Below are positions 1-9,275 of a stretch of 64,000 nt of DNA, one piece after another. The position numbers and the translations under genes are program-made. The stretch comes from Microbacterium sp. MYb66. GTDB taxonomy: Bacteria; Actinomycetota; Actinomycetes; Actinomycetales; Microbacteriaceae. Where the stretch lies: assembly GCF_002979435.1 (NCBI RefSeq), contig NZ_PCOV01000005.1, positions 1 to 64,000 on the forward strand. The letters are read 5' to 3'. The notes under the pieces are model-generated. The model did no database searches, was not told the origin of the DNA, and was given only the letters and a program-made list of their open reading frames with translations. How positions within the stretch are numbered: the stretch's first letter is position 1; every line of letters begins with the position of its first letter.

Positions 1-30
1 CCTGATCCCACTGCCGACCCGGCCCCTTGT

Positions 31-95
31 GTGCGAGCCACCCCCCTTGAGGACGTGCGCAACGGGGCGGCTCGCACAGAAGGGGGTGGCTCGGC
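31..95. repeat. Inverted repeats upstream of the GntR gene
   Basis: The arm at 31-47 (GTGCGAGCCACCCCCCT) has an almost perfect inverted copy at about 80-94 (AAGGGGGTGGCTCG), and its first nine bases are also inverted at 69-77. Two alternative stem-loops could form. There is no T-run. It may be the terminator or attenuator of a gene left of the window; the function is unknown. Confidence 0.35.
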
Positions 96-127
96 GCCGA
101 AGGGGGAGGGCGGGCGTGCGACGCAGA

Positions 128-188
128 ATGTATACGCGAGAGCGTTCAGCTTCGACAGCATGACCCGCAGTGGCGCTTTATGTATACA
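128..188. promoter_or_regulatory. Two ATGTATAC boxes (putative GntR operator)
   Basis: ATGTATAC occurs at 128-135 and again, as ATGTATACA, at 180-188 just before the chosen GntR start. GntR/FadR-type regulators commonly bind TGTATACA-like palindromes, so this looks like an autoregulatory operator that also controls prpDBC. The same octamer returns as a perfect 10-bp palindrome before etfB (13304-13313). Confidence 0.55.
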
Positions 189-196
189 CTGAGGGC

Positions 197-883
197 ATGA
201 CCCTTCCCGTCGAGCGCACTTCTGCGAGCGACCGCGCGTACGCGGCCCTGCTCGACGGCATCCAGTCCGGCGCCCTGCCCGCGGGCTTCGTGCTCGGCGA
301 GGTCGAACAGGCCGAGCGCCTGGGCGTGAGTCGCACCCCTATGCGCGAGGCGCTGCGCCGGCTGGCCGCCGACGGGCTCGTGGTGCAGCAGTCGCCGCGA
401 GTCACCGTGGTCGCCGACCTGGATGCCGACGACATCCGCTCCCTGTTCGAGATCCGCCGCGCGTTGGAGGAGAGCTCCGCCCGTCTCGCCGCAGCCCGCG
501 GGGATGCGCGGCTCTTCGCCGCGCTCGCCGAGGAGTTCACACACGTCGACCTCGCCGCCGCGGAAGGCCGCGACGCCTACTACTCCCTGATCGCGCGCTT
601 CGACGCGGCGCTCGATGCCGCCGTCGCGAACGACTACATCGCCGCGGCGCTGCGCACCGTGCGCACCCATCTCGTGCGTGTGCGGCGGATGGCGCGCGAC
701 AACCCCGCCCGGTTGGCCGCCTCCGCCGCCGAGCACCGCACGATCGCGCAGGCCCTCGCCGCGCGCGACGGCGACCTCGCCGCCCACGCCACCCACGTGC
801 ACCTGCACAACGCGCTCGCCGGCATCCTCGACTCCCTCCCCGAAGACGTTCCGTCTCACCTCACGACCGAAGGACACCCATGA
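197..883 (+). CDS. GntR-family (FCD) regulator of the methylcitrate operon
   Basis: A DNA-binding regulator of 228 residues. The N-terminal winged helix-turn-helix spans about residues 10-70, with the recognition segment [16 protein letters not shown] typical of the FadR subfamily. The C-terminal all-helical FCD ligand domain follows at about 80-210 and has several His near its end ([15 protein letters not shown]). The frame is open from a GTG at 170, but I chose ATG 197 because the 170 start would place an ATGTATACA box inside the gene. Its stop overlaps the prpD start (ATGA), so it is cotranscribed with prpDBC and probably senses a propionate or methylcitrate metabolite. That effector is inferred. 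Confidence 0.88.
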   Translation: MTLPVERTSASDRAYAALLDGIQSGALPAGFVLGEVEQAERLGVSRTPMREALRRLAADGLVVQQSPRVTVVADLDADDIRSLFEIRRALEESSARLAAARGDARLFAALAEEFTHVDLAAAEGRDAYYSLIARFDAALDAAVANDYIAAALRTVRTHLVRVRRMARDNPARLAASAAEHRTIAQALAARDGDLAAHATHVHLHNALAGILDSLPEDVPSHLTTEGHP

Positions 884-2406
884 CCGTCACCCATCACGTC
901 CGCGTGCACCGCAGCGACGAGAACCTCGCCCGTGAAGATCAGCTCGCCTGGAAGATCGCCGAGGTCGCCGCCGACCAGGTCGAGGTCGAGCAGGACGTCG
1001 TCGACATGATCATCAACCGCATCATCGACAACGCCTCCGTCGCCGCGGCGTCTCTCACCCGCGCGCCCATCAACGCCGCCCGTGCGCAGGCGTTCAGCCA
1101 CCCGGTCTCGACCGGCGGCGTCGGCGCGAACCTGTTCGGCGCGGCCCTCGACCACCGCACCAGCCCCGAGTGGGCTGCCTGGGCGAACGGCGTGGCCGTG
1201 CGTGAGCTCGACTATCACGACACGTTCCTCGCGGCGGAGTACTCGCACCCGGGCGACAACATCCCGCCGATCCTCGCGGTCGCGCAGCACACCGGCAAGG
1301 ACGGCCGGGCCCTCGTGCGCGGTATCGCGACGGGCTACGAGATCCAGATGGACCTGGTGCGCACGATCTGCCTGCACAAGCACAAGATCGACCACGTCGC
1401 CCACCTCGGCCCGTCGGCCGCCGCCGGCATCGGCACGCTCCTCGGCCTCGACGTCGAGACCATCTACCAGGCCGTCGGCCAGGGGCTGCACACCACGACC
1501 GCGACGCGACAGAGCCGCAAGGGCGAGATCTCGACCTGGAAGGCGCACGCCCCGGCCTTCGCCGGCAAGATGGCCGTCGAAGCGGTCGACCGGGCGATGC
1601 GCGGGCAGACCAGCCCCGCACCCATCTACGAAGGCGAAGACGGCGTGATCGCCTGGATGCTCGACGGCAAGGACGCAGCGTACGAGGTACCGCTTCCCGG
1701 CGCGGGCGAGCCCAAGCGCGCGATCCTCGACTCGTACACGAAGGAGCACTCGGCCGAGTACCAGGCCCAGGCGCTCATCGATCTCGCCCGCAAGCTCGGG
1801 ATCGAGAACCCGGCGCTGCGCGACCCGGCCAACATCGACTCGATCGTCATCCACACCAGTCACCACACCCACAACGTGATCGGCTCGGGCGCGAACGACC
1901 CGCAGAAGTACGATCCGACCGCGTCGCGCGAGACGCTCGACCACTCCGTGCCGTACATCTTCGCGGTGGCCCTGCAGGACGGCGGATGGCACCACGTCGA
2001 CTCCTACGCTCCCGAGCGCGCGGGCCGCGCGGACACCGTCGCCCTGTGGCACAAGATCACCACGGCCGAGGATGCCGAGTGGACGCGCCGCTACCACTCC
2101 GAAGACCCCGACGAGAAGGCCTTCGGCGGTCGCGTCGAGATCCGCCTCGCCGACGGCTCGACCGTGGTCGACGAGATCGCCGTGGCCGACGCGCATCCGC
2201 TGGGCGCCCGTCCGTTCGCGCGCGAGAACTACATCGCCAAGTTCCGTCTGCTCGCGGAGCCGGTGCTCGAGCCCGCCGAGATCGAGCGGTTCCTGGCGCT
2301 CGTGCAGCGTCTGCCCGAGCTCACGGCGGCCGAGGTCGGCGAGCTCTCGATCGTCGCGAAGCCCGGGCTGCTCGAGGCCGCGCCGGCCCCCGAGGGACTG
2401 TTCTGA
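880..2406 (+). CDS. prpD: 2-methylcitrate dehydratase PrpD
   Basis: A cytoplasmic MmgE/PrpD-family enzyme of 508 residues. It dehydrates 2-methylcitrate to 2-methyl-cis-aconitate, the second step of the methylcitrate cycle that turns propionyl-CoA into pyruvate and succinate. Full length for the family, with the conserved stretches [20 protein letters not shown] (about 70-90) and [20 protein letters not shown] (about 205-225). It overlaps the GntR gene by 4 nt and prpB by 1 nt, so the three prp genes are translationally coupled. Order D-B-C with a GntR regulator is a common actinobacterial layout. Confidence 0.96.
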   Translation: MTVTHHVRVHRSDENLAREDQLAWKIAEVAADQVEVEQDVVDMIINRIIDNASVAAASLTRAPINAARAQAFSHPVSTGGVGANLFGAALDHRTSPEWAAWANGVAVRELDYHDTFLAAEYSHPGDNIPPILAVAQHTGKDGRALVRGIATGYEIQMDLVRTICLHKHKIDHVAHLGPSAAAGIGTLLGLDVETIYQAVGQGLHTTTATRQSRKGEISTWKAHAPAFAGKMAVEAVDRAMRGQTSPAPIYEGEDGVIAWMLDGKDAAYEVPLPGAGEPKRAILDSYTKEHSAEYQAQALIDLARKLGIENPALRDPANIDSIVIHTSHHTHNVIGSGANDPQKYDPTASRETLDHSVPYIFAVALQDGGWHHVDSYAPERAGRADTVALWHKITTAEDAEWTRRYHSEDPDEKAFGGRVEIRLADGSTVVDEIAVADAHPLGARPFARENYIAKFRLLAEPVLEPAEIERFLALVQRLPELTAAEVGELSIVAKPGLLEAAPAPEGLF

Positions 2407-3308
2407 TGCTGTATTCCACCCTCACGCCCGCCGAGAAGCGGCGGCTGTTCCGCGAGCGGCTCCGCTCCGGGGAGCTGCTGCGCTTCCCCGGAGCGTTCAA
2501 CCCGCTGAGCGCCCGCCTGATCGAGCAGAAGGGCTTCGACGGCGTCTACATCTCCGGCGCCGTGCTCTCCGCCGACCTGGGGCTGCCCGACATCGGCCTG
2601 ACCACGCTCACCGAGGTCGCCGGCCGGGCGAAGCAGATCGCCCGCATGACCGATCTCCCCGCGATCGTCGACGCCGACACCGGATTCGGCGAGCCGATGA
2701 ACGTCGCCCGGACGATCCAGGAGCTCGAGGATGCGGGCCTGGCCGGCACGCACATCGAGGACCAGGTCAACCCGAAGCGCTGCGGCCACCTCGACGGCAA
2801 GGCCGTGGTCGACGAGGACACCGCGATCAAGCGCATCCGGGCTGCCGCCGATGCCCGTCGGGACGAGAACTTCCTCATCATGGCGCGCACCGACATCCGC
2901 GCCGTCGAGGGGCTGGACGCCGCGATCGACCGCGCCAAGGCGCTGGTGGATGCCGGTGCCGACGCGGTGTTCCCCGAGGCCATGCGCACGCTCGCCGAGT
3001 TCGAGGCCATGGCCGAGGCGCTCGACGTGCCGATCCTGGCGAACATGACCGAGTTCGGCAAGAGCGAGCTGTTCTCCGTGGATCAGCTGCGGGACGCCGG
3101 AGTGAACCTGGTCATCTGGCCGGTGTCGCTGCTGCGCATCTCGATGGGGGCCGCGGGCCGTGCTCTCGATACGCTGAACGAAGAGGGGCACCTGACCTCG
3201 AAGCTCGGCGAGATGCAGCACCGCGCCGATCTCTACGATCTGATCGACTACGAGTCGTACAACCACTTCGACTCCGGCGTCTTCAACTTCACCATCACGA
3301 AGGAGTGA
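2406..3308 (+). CDS. prpB: 2-methylisocitrate lyase PrpB
   Basis: Isocitrate lyase/PEP mutase superfamily, 300 residues. It cleaves 2-methylisocitrate to pyruvate and succinate. The TIM-barrel motifs are present: Mg-binding DADTGFGEP (about 85-93), the catalytic-loop sequence PKRCGH with the active-site Cys (about 120-125), and ARTD (about 160). The start at 2406 overlaps the prpD stop (TGATG). An AAGGAG sequence at its 3' end serves prpC 2 nt downstream. Confidence 0.97.
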   Translation: MLYSTLTPAEKRRLFRERLRSGELLRFPGAFNPLSARLIEQKGFDGVYISGAVLSADLGLPDIGLTTLTEVAGRAKQIARMTDLPAIVDADTGFGEPMNVARTIQELEDAGLAGTHIEDQVNPKRCGHLDGKAVVDEDTAIKRIRAAADARRDENFLIMARTDIRAVEGLDAAIDRAKALVDAGADAVFPEAMRTLAEFEAMAEALDVPILANMTEFGKSELFSVDQLRDAGVNLVIWPVSLLRISMGAAGRALDTLNEEGHLTSKLGEMQHRADLYDLIDYESYNHFDSGVFNFTITKE

Positions 3309-3310
3309 CC

Positions 3311-4444
3311 ATGACCGAGCCGGACATCAAGAAGGGCCTCGCGGGCGTCGTCGTCGACACGACCGCGGTCTCGAAGGTCAACCCCGAGACCAACAGCCTG
3401 CTGTACCGCGGCTACCCGGTGCAGGAGCTGGCGGACACCCAGCCGTTCGAGGCCGTCGCCTATCTGCTGTGGAACGGCGAGCTGCCCACGCCCGAAGAAC
3501 TCGCGGCGTTCCGGCTGGAGGAGCGCAAGAACCGGGCCCTCGCCGACAACGTCAAGGCCGCGATCGACCTCGTGCCCCTCGACGCTCACCCGATGGACGA
3601 GGTCCGCACCGCGGTCAGCCTGATCGGCGCCTCCGACCCCGGTGCCGGCGGTTCGGTGCTCGATGCGGGCGGCAGCCCCGAGCAGAACCTCGAGCGCAGC
3701 ATCCGCCTGTTCGCGGCGCTGCCGGCGATCGTCGCCTACGGTCAGCGTCGCCGTCGCGGGCAGGAGATCATCGCCCCGCGTGACGACCTCGACTACTCCG
3801 CGAACTTCCTCTGGATGACGTTCGGTGAGGAGGCGGACGATGTCGTGGTGGATGCGTTCAACCGCTCGATGATCCTGTACGCCGAGCACTCGTTCAACGC
3901 CTCCACGTTCACGGCACGCGTGATCACCTCGACCCTGAGCGACATCTACTCGGCGGTCGTGGGTGCGATCGGCGCCCTCAAGGGACCGCTGCACGGCGGG
4001 GCCAACGAGGCCGTGCTGCACATCTTCGACGACATCGGCACCGCCGACAACGTCGTGCCCTGGCTGGATAAGGCGCTCGCCGAGAAGCGCAAGATCATGG
4101 GCTTCGGTCACCGCGTCTACAAGAAGGGCGACTCCCGGGTGCCGACCATGAAGGCCGCGCTCGACACGCTCGTGGAGCACTACGACCGTCCCGATGTCGC
4201 TGCTCTCTACGACGCTCTCGAGTCGGAGTTCGTCGCGCGCAAGGGCATCTACCCGAACCTCGACTACCCGTCGGGCCCGGCGTACAACCTGATCGGTTTC
4301 GACACGCTCACCTTCACGCCGCTGTTCGTGGCGGCGCGGGTGACGGGGTGGACCGCGCACGTGATCGAGCAGGCGGGATCGAACGCGCTGATCCGGCCGC
4401 TGTCGTACTACGACGGTCCGGACGAGCGGCACGTCGAGAGCTGA
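3311..4444 (+). CDS. prpC: 2-methylcitrate synthase PrpC
   Basis: A citrate synthase-family enzyme of 377 residues that condenses propionyl-CoA with oxaloacetate. The catalytic-region motifs GPLHGGANE (His, about 230), IMGFGHRVYKK (His, about 265) and the Asp region near NLDYPSGPAYNLIGF are intact. The short type I architecture is typical of methylcitrate synthases, and the position after prpDB supports PrpC over housekeeping GltA. It is the last gene of the operon, followed by a strong hairpin. Propionyl-CoA made by the valine operon and by the steroid-ring block of this window could enter here. Confidence 0.95.
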   Translation: MTEPDIKKGLAGVVVDTTAVSKVNPETNSLLYRGYPVQELADTQPFEAVAYLLWNGELPTPEELAAFRLEERKNRALADNVKAAIDLVPLDAHPMDEVRTAVSLIGASDPGAGGSVLDAGGSPEQNLERSIRLFAALPAIVAYGQRRRRGQEIIAPRDDLDYSANFLWMTFGEEADDVVVDAFNRSMILYAEHSFNASTFTARVITSTLSDIYSAVVGAIGALKGPLHGGANEAVLHIFDDIGTADNVVPWLDKALAEKRKIMGFGHRVYKKGDSRVPTMKAALDTLVEHYDRPDVAALYDALESEFVARKGIYPNLDYPSGPAYNLIGFDTLTFTPLFVAARVTGWTAHVIEQAGSNALIRPLSYYDGPDERHVES

Positions 4445-4460
4445 CCCGACGCACACTCCC

Positions 4461-4493
4461 CGAGAGGGCCCCGTCCACGACGGGGCCCTCTCG
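4461..4493 (+). terminator. Terminator hairpin after prpC
   Basis: A perfect 14-bp stem (4461-4474 with 4480-4493) and a 5-nt loop, GC-rich, followed by only a weak T-poor tail (TCGTCGTC). It lies 16 nt past the prpC stop. The rest of 4445-4619 holds no gene; a GAAGGAGG ribosome site precedes the next start. Confidence 0.8.
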
Positions 4494-4619
4494 TCGTCCG
4501 GGCGGGAGTGGCCGCGCTCTAGCGCGCTCGAGGGGTCGTGGTCAAGCGGATGCGCGGAATCGCGGGGCGGAGTAGAACCGGATGCGGGAACGATCGCGTC
4601 CCTTCGAGAAGGAGGCTCC

Positions 4620-6101
4620 ATGTCCGCATCCGACGCCACTGTGAAGGAGGTCCGGTCTCTTGTCCCTGCGCGGATGGACCGGCTGCCGTGGTCGCGATTC
4701 CACTGGATGATCGTCGTCGGGCTCGGGTTCTCCTGGATCCTCGACGGGCTCGAGGTGCAGATCGTCGCCGCGAACGGCTACGCCGCGACTCTGGGCATGG
4801 GCCCGGCCGAGGTCGGTCTCGCGGGCACGTGCTACCTGCTGGGTCAGGTGTTCGGCGCGCTCGTGTTCGGACGTCTCGCCGATCGCCTGGGCCGCAAGAA
4901 CCTCTTCCTCGTGTCGCTCGCGGTGTATCTGGTCGGGTCAGCGGTCGCGGGTCTCTCCTTCGCCCCCTGGTTCTTCTACATCTGGCGATTCGTGGCCGGC
5001 GCGGGCATCGGCGGCGAGTACGCGGCGATCAACTCGGCCATCGACGAGATCATCCCGGCGAAGTACCGCGGTCGCGTCGACATCGCGATCAACGGCACCT
5101 ACTGGGGCGGCGCGGCCCTCGGCGCCGTGGCGAACATGTTCTTCCTCAACACCGACATCCTCCCCGCCGACCTCGGCTGGCGTCTCAGCTTCTTCGTCGG
5201 CCCGGTGCTCGGCATCCTCATCATCTGGCTGCGCCGGCACATCCCGGAGAGCCCGCGCTGGCAGATGACACACGGGCGCGAGGAAGAGGCGGAACGCAAC
5301 GTCGATGAGATCGAGGAGCGCATCCGCAAGGAGGGCAAGACGATCGACCCGGTCGACGAGAGCAAGGCGATCACGGTCAAGGAGTACGGCAGCGTCCCGT
5401 TCCTCGTGATCGTGAAGGTGCTGTTCAAGAAGTACCCGCGGCGCACGCTGGTCGGCATCACGATGATGGTGACCCAGTCGTTCCTCTACAACGCGATCTT
5501 CTTCACCTACGCCCTCGTGCTGGAGAACTTCTACGACACCCCGCCGGCCTCGGCATCGCAGTACTTCATCGTGTTCGCGGTCGGCAACCTGGCCGGCGCG
5601 CTCATCCTCGGACACTTCTTCGACACCTGGGGACGGCGGCGGATGCTGTTCTCGACGTACGTGCTCGCGGGCCTGATCCTGCTCGTCAGTGCGTTCCTTT
5701 TCAACGCGGGGGTGCTCAACGCCGCCACGCACACCGCGTTCTGGTGCGCGTCGTTCTTCTTCGCCTCTGCCGGTGCGTCGGCGGCGTACCTGACGGTCAG
5801 CGAGATCTTCCCGCTCGAACTGCGCAGCCAGGTGATCTCGTACGTCTTCTCGATCGGTCAGCTCGTCGGTGCCATCGCTCCGGTGCTCTACGGATCGCTG
5901 ATCGGTGCGAGCGCCGAGTCGGGCGACCGCGGCCCGCTGTTCTGGGGGTACGTGCTCGGGGCGGCGATCATGATGTTCGGCGGCATCGTCTGCGGAATCT
6001 TCGGAGTCAGCGCGGCGGGCAAGTCACTGGAGGACATCGCCGATCCGCTCTCGCTCGTGGAGCCCGCCGACAAGGGGGTCTCCCCGGGAGGGGGAAGCTG
6101 A
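4620..6101 (+). CDS. MFS transporter (sugar/organic acid porter type)
   Basis: A 493-residue integral membrane carrier of the major facilitator superfamily with about 12 hydrophobic segments. The MFS signature GRLADRLGRKN follows TM2 (about 83-93), and PESPRW follows TM6, as in the sugar porter and aromatic/organic acid families. A long charged loop (about 215-255) lies between the halves. An excellent GAAGGAGG ribosome site sits 8 nt before the ATG. It stands alone after the prp terminator; propionate or another short acid is a possible substrate by position only. Confidence 0.88.
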   Translation: MSASDATVKEVRSLVPARMDRLPWSRFHWMIVVGLGFSWILDGLEVQIVAANGYAATLGMGPAEVGLAGTCYLLGQVFGALVFGRLADRLGRKNLFLVSLAVYLVGSAVAGLSFAPWFFYIWRFVAGAGIGGEYAAINSAIDEIIPAKYRGRVDIAINGTYWGGAALGAVANMFFLNTDILPADLGWRLSFFVGPVLGILIIWLRRHIPESPRWQMTHGREEEAERNVDEIEERIRKEGKTIDPVDESKAITVKEYGSVPFLVIVKVLFKKYPRRTLVGITMMVTQSFLYNAIFFTYALVLENFYDTPPASASQYFIVFAVGNLAGALILGHFFDTWGRRRMLFSTYVLAGLILLVSAFLFNAGVLNAATHTAFWCASFFFASAGASAAYLTVSEIFPLELRSQVISYVFSIGQLVGAIAPVLYGSLIGASAESGDRGPLFWGYVLGAAIMMFGGIVCGIFGVSAAGKSLEDIADPLSLVEPADKGVSPGGGS

Positions 6102-6178
6102 GCGAGATCATGCGCCCCGCCGGACTCATCATCGTGTCCTCGATATGACCCGGCAGCACGAGTTCTCGGGGACCGCCA

Positions 6179-6607
6179 TCAGTGCTCCCCGCCGTCGCGC
6201 GCGAAGAGGGGGCGCGGCCAGGCGCCCAGTGCCAGCGCCGCCAGCACGGTCTGGATCAGACCGGTCGCGAAGAAGATGCCGTGCAGGGGAGACCAGACGA
6301 GCATCATGGCGATCTCCACGAAGATCCAGATCATCATCGTGAGTCCCGCCGCCGCGTGCATCCCCCACGCGACGGCGAAGCGTCCGAACTGCGCGCCGAG
6401 CGCCAGCGCCTGCACGCCTCCCACGACGATGCCGAGGATGATGCCCGGCCACACATAGGACTCGAAGACGGTGCCTTCGAGCCATTCGGCCGGCAGTCCC
6501 ATCCCTCCGCCGACGGTCAACCCGACCATTCCGATCAGGGCGGACAGGAGGTTGATCGCTGCGACGGTGACGAGAGCGACACGGAGGGAGCGGGGGGTCG
6601 ATCGCAT
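6179..6607 (-). CDS. Small four-helix membrane protein, unknown function
   Basis: 142 residues with four predicted hydrophobic segments (about 10-35, 50-70, 75-100, 105-128) and short charged ends. I do not recognise a family. It lies in the same orientation as the next upstream gene (6726-7310) but 118 nt away. The convergent gap 6102-6178 holds nothing evident. Confidence 0.7.
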   Translation of the reverse strand: MRSTPRSLRVALVTVAAINLLSALIGMVGLTVGGGMGLPAEWLEGTVFESYVWPGIILGIVVGGVQALALGAQFGRFAVAWGMHAAAGLTMMIWIFVEIAMMLVWSPLHGIFFATGLIQTVLAALALGAWPRPLFARDGGEH

Positions 6608-6725
6608 GGGCTCACCGTACCGGCCGGTCCGACCGTGCGGCGGAGTGGCGGGCGTGGAAAACCGATCGAATCGGACGAGCCGTGGCCGGTGACCGCCTGA
6701 TCACCGCCACTCTCGGCCGAGGTGA

Positions 6726-7310
6726 TCAGCGCGTGAGCCAGCTCCGCAGCGAGCGGGTGACGAACGGGAGCACCCAGTACGCCATGATCGGCGTGAGCAC
6801 GAGGGTCGTGACGAGCACGCGCAACCAGATGGGCAGCTCGTTCCACCCGGGCACGGGGCTCATCGCATACGTGAACGCGAGGTTGACCGGGAAGAACCCC
6901 AGCCAGATCGAAGTCGCCTGCTTCCAGCGCGGGGGAGCAGGGGCGACCGTGACCGTCTCGGTCGTGCCGTCGCTTGCCGGGAGCGTGATGGTCCCGGTCG
7001 TCGGCTCGTCGAACCAGCCTTCGATCCCGGTTCGCCGCTTGGAGCGCTCGCTGCGCACGAAGCCCTCGCCCATCGAGAGCCACCAGGCACGCTCGGCCGA
7101 CTGCTCCCACGCCGTGAGCGAGTCTTCGCTCGCGAAGCGGTAGAGCATGTGCCAGACCTGCGAATCCTCGCCTGCGCGCACCCAGCCCGAGCCGAGGAAG
7201 CCCGGATACTTCGTCGCGAGGTTCACCCCCGTCTGCACCCAGGCGGTCGCCTCGACGATGCGCTCGGGGTCGACTTCGCGGCGGATGGACACGGTGAGGG
7301 GTTCGGACAA
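6726..7310 (-). CDS. Antibiotic-biosynthesis-monooxygenase-domain membrane protein
   Basis: 194 residues. The N-terminal half (about 1-95) reads as an ABM-type dimeric alpha/beta barrel (VSIRREVDPERIVEATAWV, then WHMLYRFASEDSLTAWEQS). The C-terminal half carries two membrane helices (about 130-150 and 160-185). ABM-plus-two-TM proteins are common in bacteria and have no settled role. The start is a TTG with a GAGG upstream; GTG at 7292 is an alternative. Confidence 0.72.
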   Translation of the reverse strand: MSEPLTVSIRREVDPERIVEATAWVQTGVNLATKYPGFLGSGWVRAGEDSQVWHMLYRFASEDSLTAWEQSAERAWWLSMGEGFVRSERSKRRTGIEGWFDEPTTGTITLPASDGTTETVTVAPAPPRWKQATSIWLGFFPVNLAFTYAMSPVPGWNELPIWLRVLVTTLVLTPIMAYWVLPFVTRSLRSWLTR

Positions 7311-7724
7311 GGTGGAGTCCTCGTGACGGGCGTCCGGGGTGAGGACGCCGAAGCGGATGCGCCAGGGTGGCGGCGCACCGTCGATTCTAATTCGGATGCG
7401 GGGGTTCGCAGGCCGCTTCCCGCCCGGACGAAGAGGACCCCCGCCGACCCGATTCGGCGGGGGTCTCGCGGCGTGGGAGCCGCGACGGGAGCAAGAGTGC
7501 TCACCGTGCGCGCGGATGACGTGACACCCGATCCGGTCTGAGTCTCTGTCCGCGCACCTGCAGTTGTACCCGGGCGAGATGACGAGGCGGTGAACGGGGC
7601 GCGAACAAGTGCGATCCGGCGCGTCGAGCAGGCGGAGATCGGATACAAGGACGTCCTAGTAAATATCCGGGCCACAGAGTAAACTCCCCAATGTGCCAAC
7701 GACGGCACGGAGGGATGTCACACA
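7311..7724. other. 414-base gap with hairpin and mmsA promoter region
   Basis: No convincing gene. It contains a perfect 12-bp stem with 6-nt loop at 7436-7465 that does not follow any + strand gene I can identify. It ends in the mmsA leader, including an inverted GTGCC/GGCAC pair at 7693-7708 and the ribosome site GGAGGG. TAAACT near 7681 could be a -10 element. Confidence 0.5.
7436..7465 (+). terminator. Orphan terminator-like hairpin
   Basis: GACCCCCGCCGA (7436-7447) pairs perfectly with 7454-7465 around a 6-nt loop. It lies between two divergent genes, where no terminator is needed, so it may mark the end of an unrecognised short transcript or act as a leader structure. Confidence 0.4.
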
Positions 7725-9248
7725 ATGACTCGTACTATCCCGCACTTCGTGGGCGGATCGCTTCTCACTCCCGACTCCGGACGCTTCGCCGACGTGTTCG
7801 ATCCGAGCACCGGCGCCGTGCAGGCCCGGGTTCCGCTCGCCTCGACCGATGAGGTGCGCCGCGTGATCGCGAACGCCGAGGAGGCGCAGGTCGCCTGGGC
7901 GGCGACCAATCCTCAGAAGCGCGCCCGCGTGCTGCTCCGCTTCCTCGACCTCGTGCAGCGCGAGATGACGTCGCTGGCCGAACTGCTGGCGCGCGAGCAC
8001 GGCAAGACGGTGGACGATGCGAAGGGCGACATCCAGCGCGGCCTCGAGGTCATCGAGTTCGCAGCCGGCGCACCGCACCTCCTCAAGGGGGAGTACTCCA
8101 CGGGCGCAGGCGCCGGTATCGACGTGTACTCGATGCGGCAGCCGCTCGGCGTCGTGGCGGCGATCACCCCGTTCAACTTCCCGGCGATGATCCCTCTGTG
8201 GAAGGCCGGCCCCGCGCTCGCCGCGGGCAACGCCGTCGTGCTCAAGCCCAGCGAGCGCGACCCCTCCGTGCCGGTCCGCATCGCCGAGCTGTTCCTCGAG
8301 GCGGGGCTGCCGGCCGGCGTGCTCAACGTCGTCCACGGCGACAAGGAGGCCGTCGACGCGCTGCTCACCGACGACCGCATCCGGGCTGTCGGCTTCGTCG
8401 GATCGACCCCGATCGCGGAGTACATCTACGCGACGGCCACGGCGCACGGCAAGCGGGCGCAGTGCTTCGGCGGAGCCAAGAACCACATGATCGTGATGCC
8501 GGACGCCGACCTCGACCAGGCCGTCGACGCGTTGATCGGCGCCGGCTACGGCTCGGCGGGTGAGCGCTGCATGGCGATCTCGGTGGCCGTTCCGGTCGGG
8601 CAGGAGACCGCCGACGCCCTTGCCGCGAAACTGCTCGAGCGCGTCGGGCACCTGCGCGTCGGCCCTTCGCTGGCGACGGATGTCGACTACGGACCGCTGG
8701 TCACGCGGGCCGCGGTCGAACGCGTCGAGGGCTACATCCAGCAGGGCATCGACGAGGGCGCGACGCTCCTCGCCGACGGGCGGGGCTTCACCGTGGAAGG
8801 GCACGAGGAGGGCTTCTACCTGGGCCCGACCCTGTTCGACCACGTCACGACCGACATGGCGATCTACCGTGAGGAGATCTTCGGTCCGGTGCTCGTGATC
8901 GCGCGTGCCGCCGACTACGAGGAGGCGCTGCGCATGGCCTCCGAGCACGAGTACGGCAACGGTGTGGCGATCTTCACGCGGGACGGCGACGCCGCGCGCG
9001 ACTTCGCGGCGCGCGTCGAGGTGGGGATGGTCGGCGTGAACGTGCCGATCCCGGTACCCATCGCGTACTACACGTTCGGTGGATGGAAGCGCAGCGGCTT
9101 CGGCGACCTCAACCAGCACGGCACCGACGCCTTCCGCTTCTACACGAAGACCAAGACGGTGACGAGTCGCTGGCCCAGCGGCATCCGCGAGGGCACGTCG
9201 GCAGGCATCCGCGAGGGCGCCAGCTTCGTCATCCCGACCATGCACTGA
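7725..9248 (+). CDS. mmsA: Methylmalonate-semialdehyde dehydrogenase (acylating)
   Basis: A cytoplasmic NAD- and CoA-dependent aldehyde dehydrogenase of 507 residues. It converts methylmalonate semialdehyde to propionyl-CoA and CO2 at the end of valine catabolism. The ALDH fold is complete: ITPFNFPAMIPLWKAGPALAAGN (about 145-168), the NAD site FVGSTPIAEYI, and the catalytic Cys in SAGERCMAIS (about 283). MVGVNVPIPVPIAYYTFGGWKRS near residue 430 is diagnostic for MmsA. It is the first gene of mmsA-acd-mmsB-ech. Confidence 0.95.
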   Translation: MTRTIPHFVGGSLLTPDSGRFADVFDPSTGAVQARVPLASTDEVRRVIANAEEAQVAWAATNPQKRARVLLRFLDLVQREMTSLAELLAREHGKTVDDAKGDIQRGLEVIEFAAGAPHLLKGEYSTGAGAGIDVYSMRQPLGVVAAITPFNFPAMIPLWKAGPALAAGNAVVLKPSERDPSVPVRIAELFLEAGLPAGVLNVVHGDKEAVDALLTDDRIRAVGFVGSTPIAEYIYATATAHGKRAQCFGGAKNHMIVMPDADLDQAVDALIGAGYGSAGERCMAISVAVPVGQETADALAAKLLERVGHLRVGPSLATDVDYGPLVTRAAVERVEGYIQQGIDEGATLLADGRGFTVEGHEEGFYLGPTLFDHVTTDMAIYREEIFGPVLVIARAADYEEALRMASEHEYGNGVAIFTRDGDAARDFAARVEVGMVGVNVPIPVPIAYYTFGGWKRSGFGDLNQHGTDAFRFYTKTKTVTSRWPSGIREGTSAGIREGASFVIPTMH

Positions 9249-9275
9249 TCCCGGAACCTCCCACAAGGAATCACG

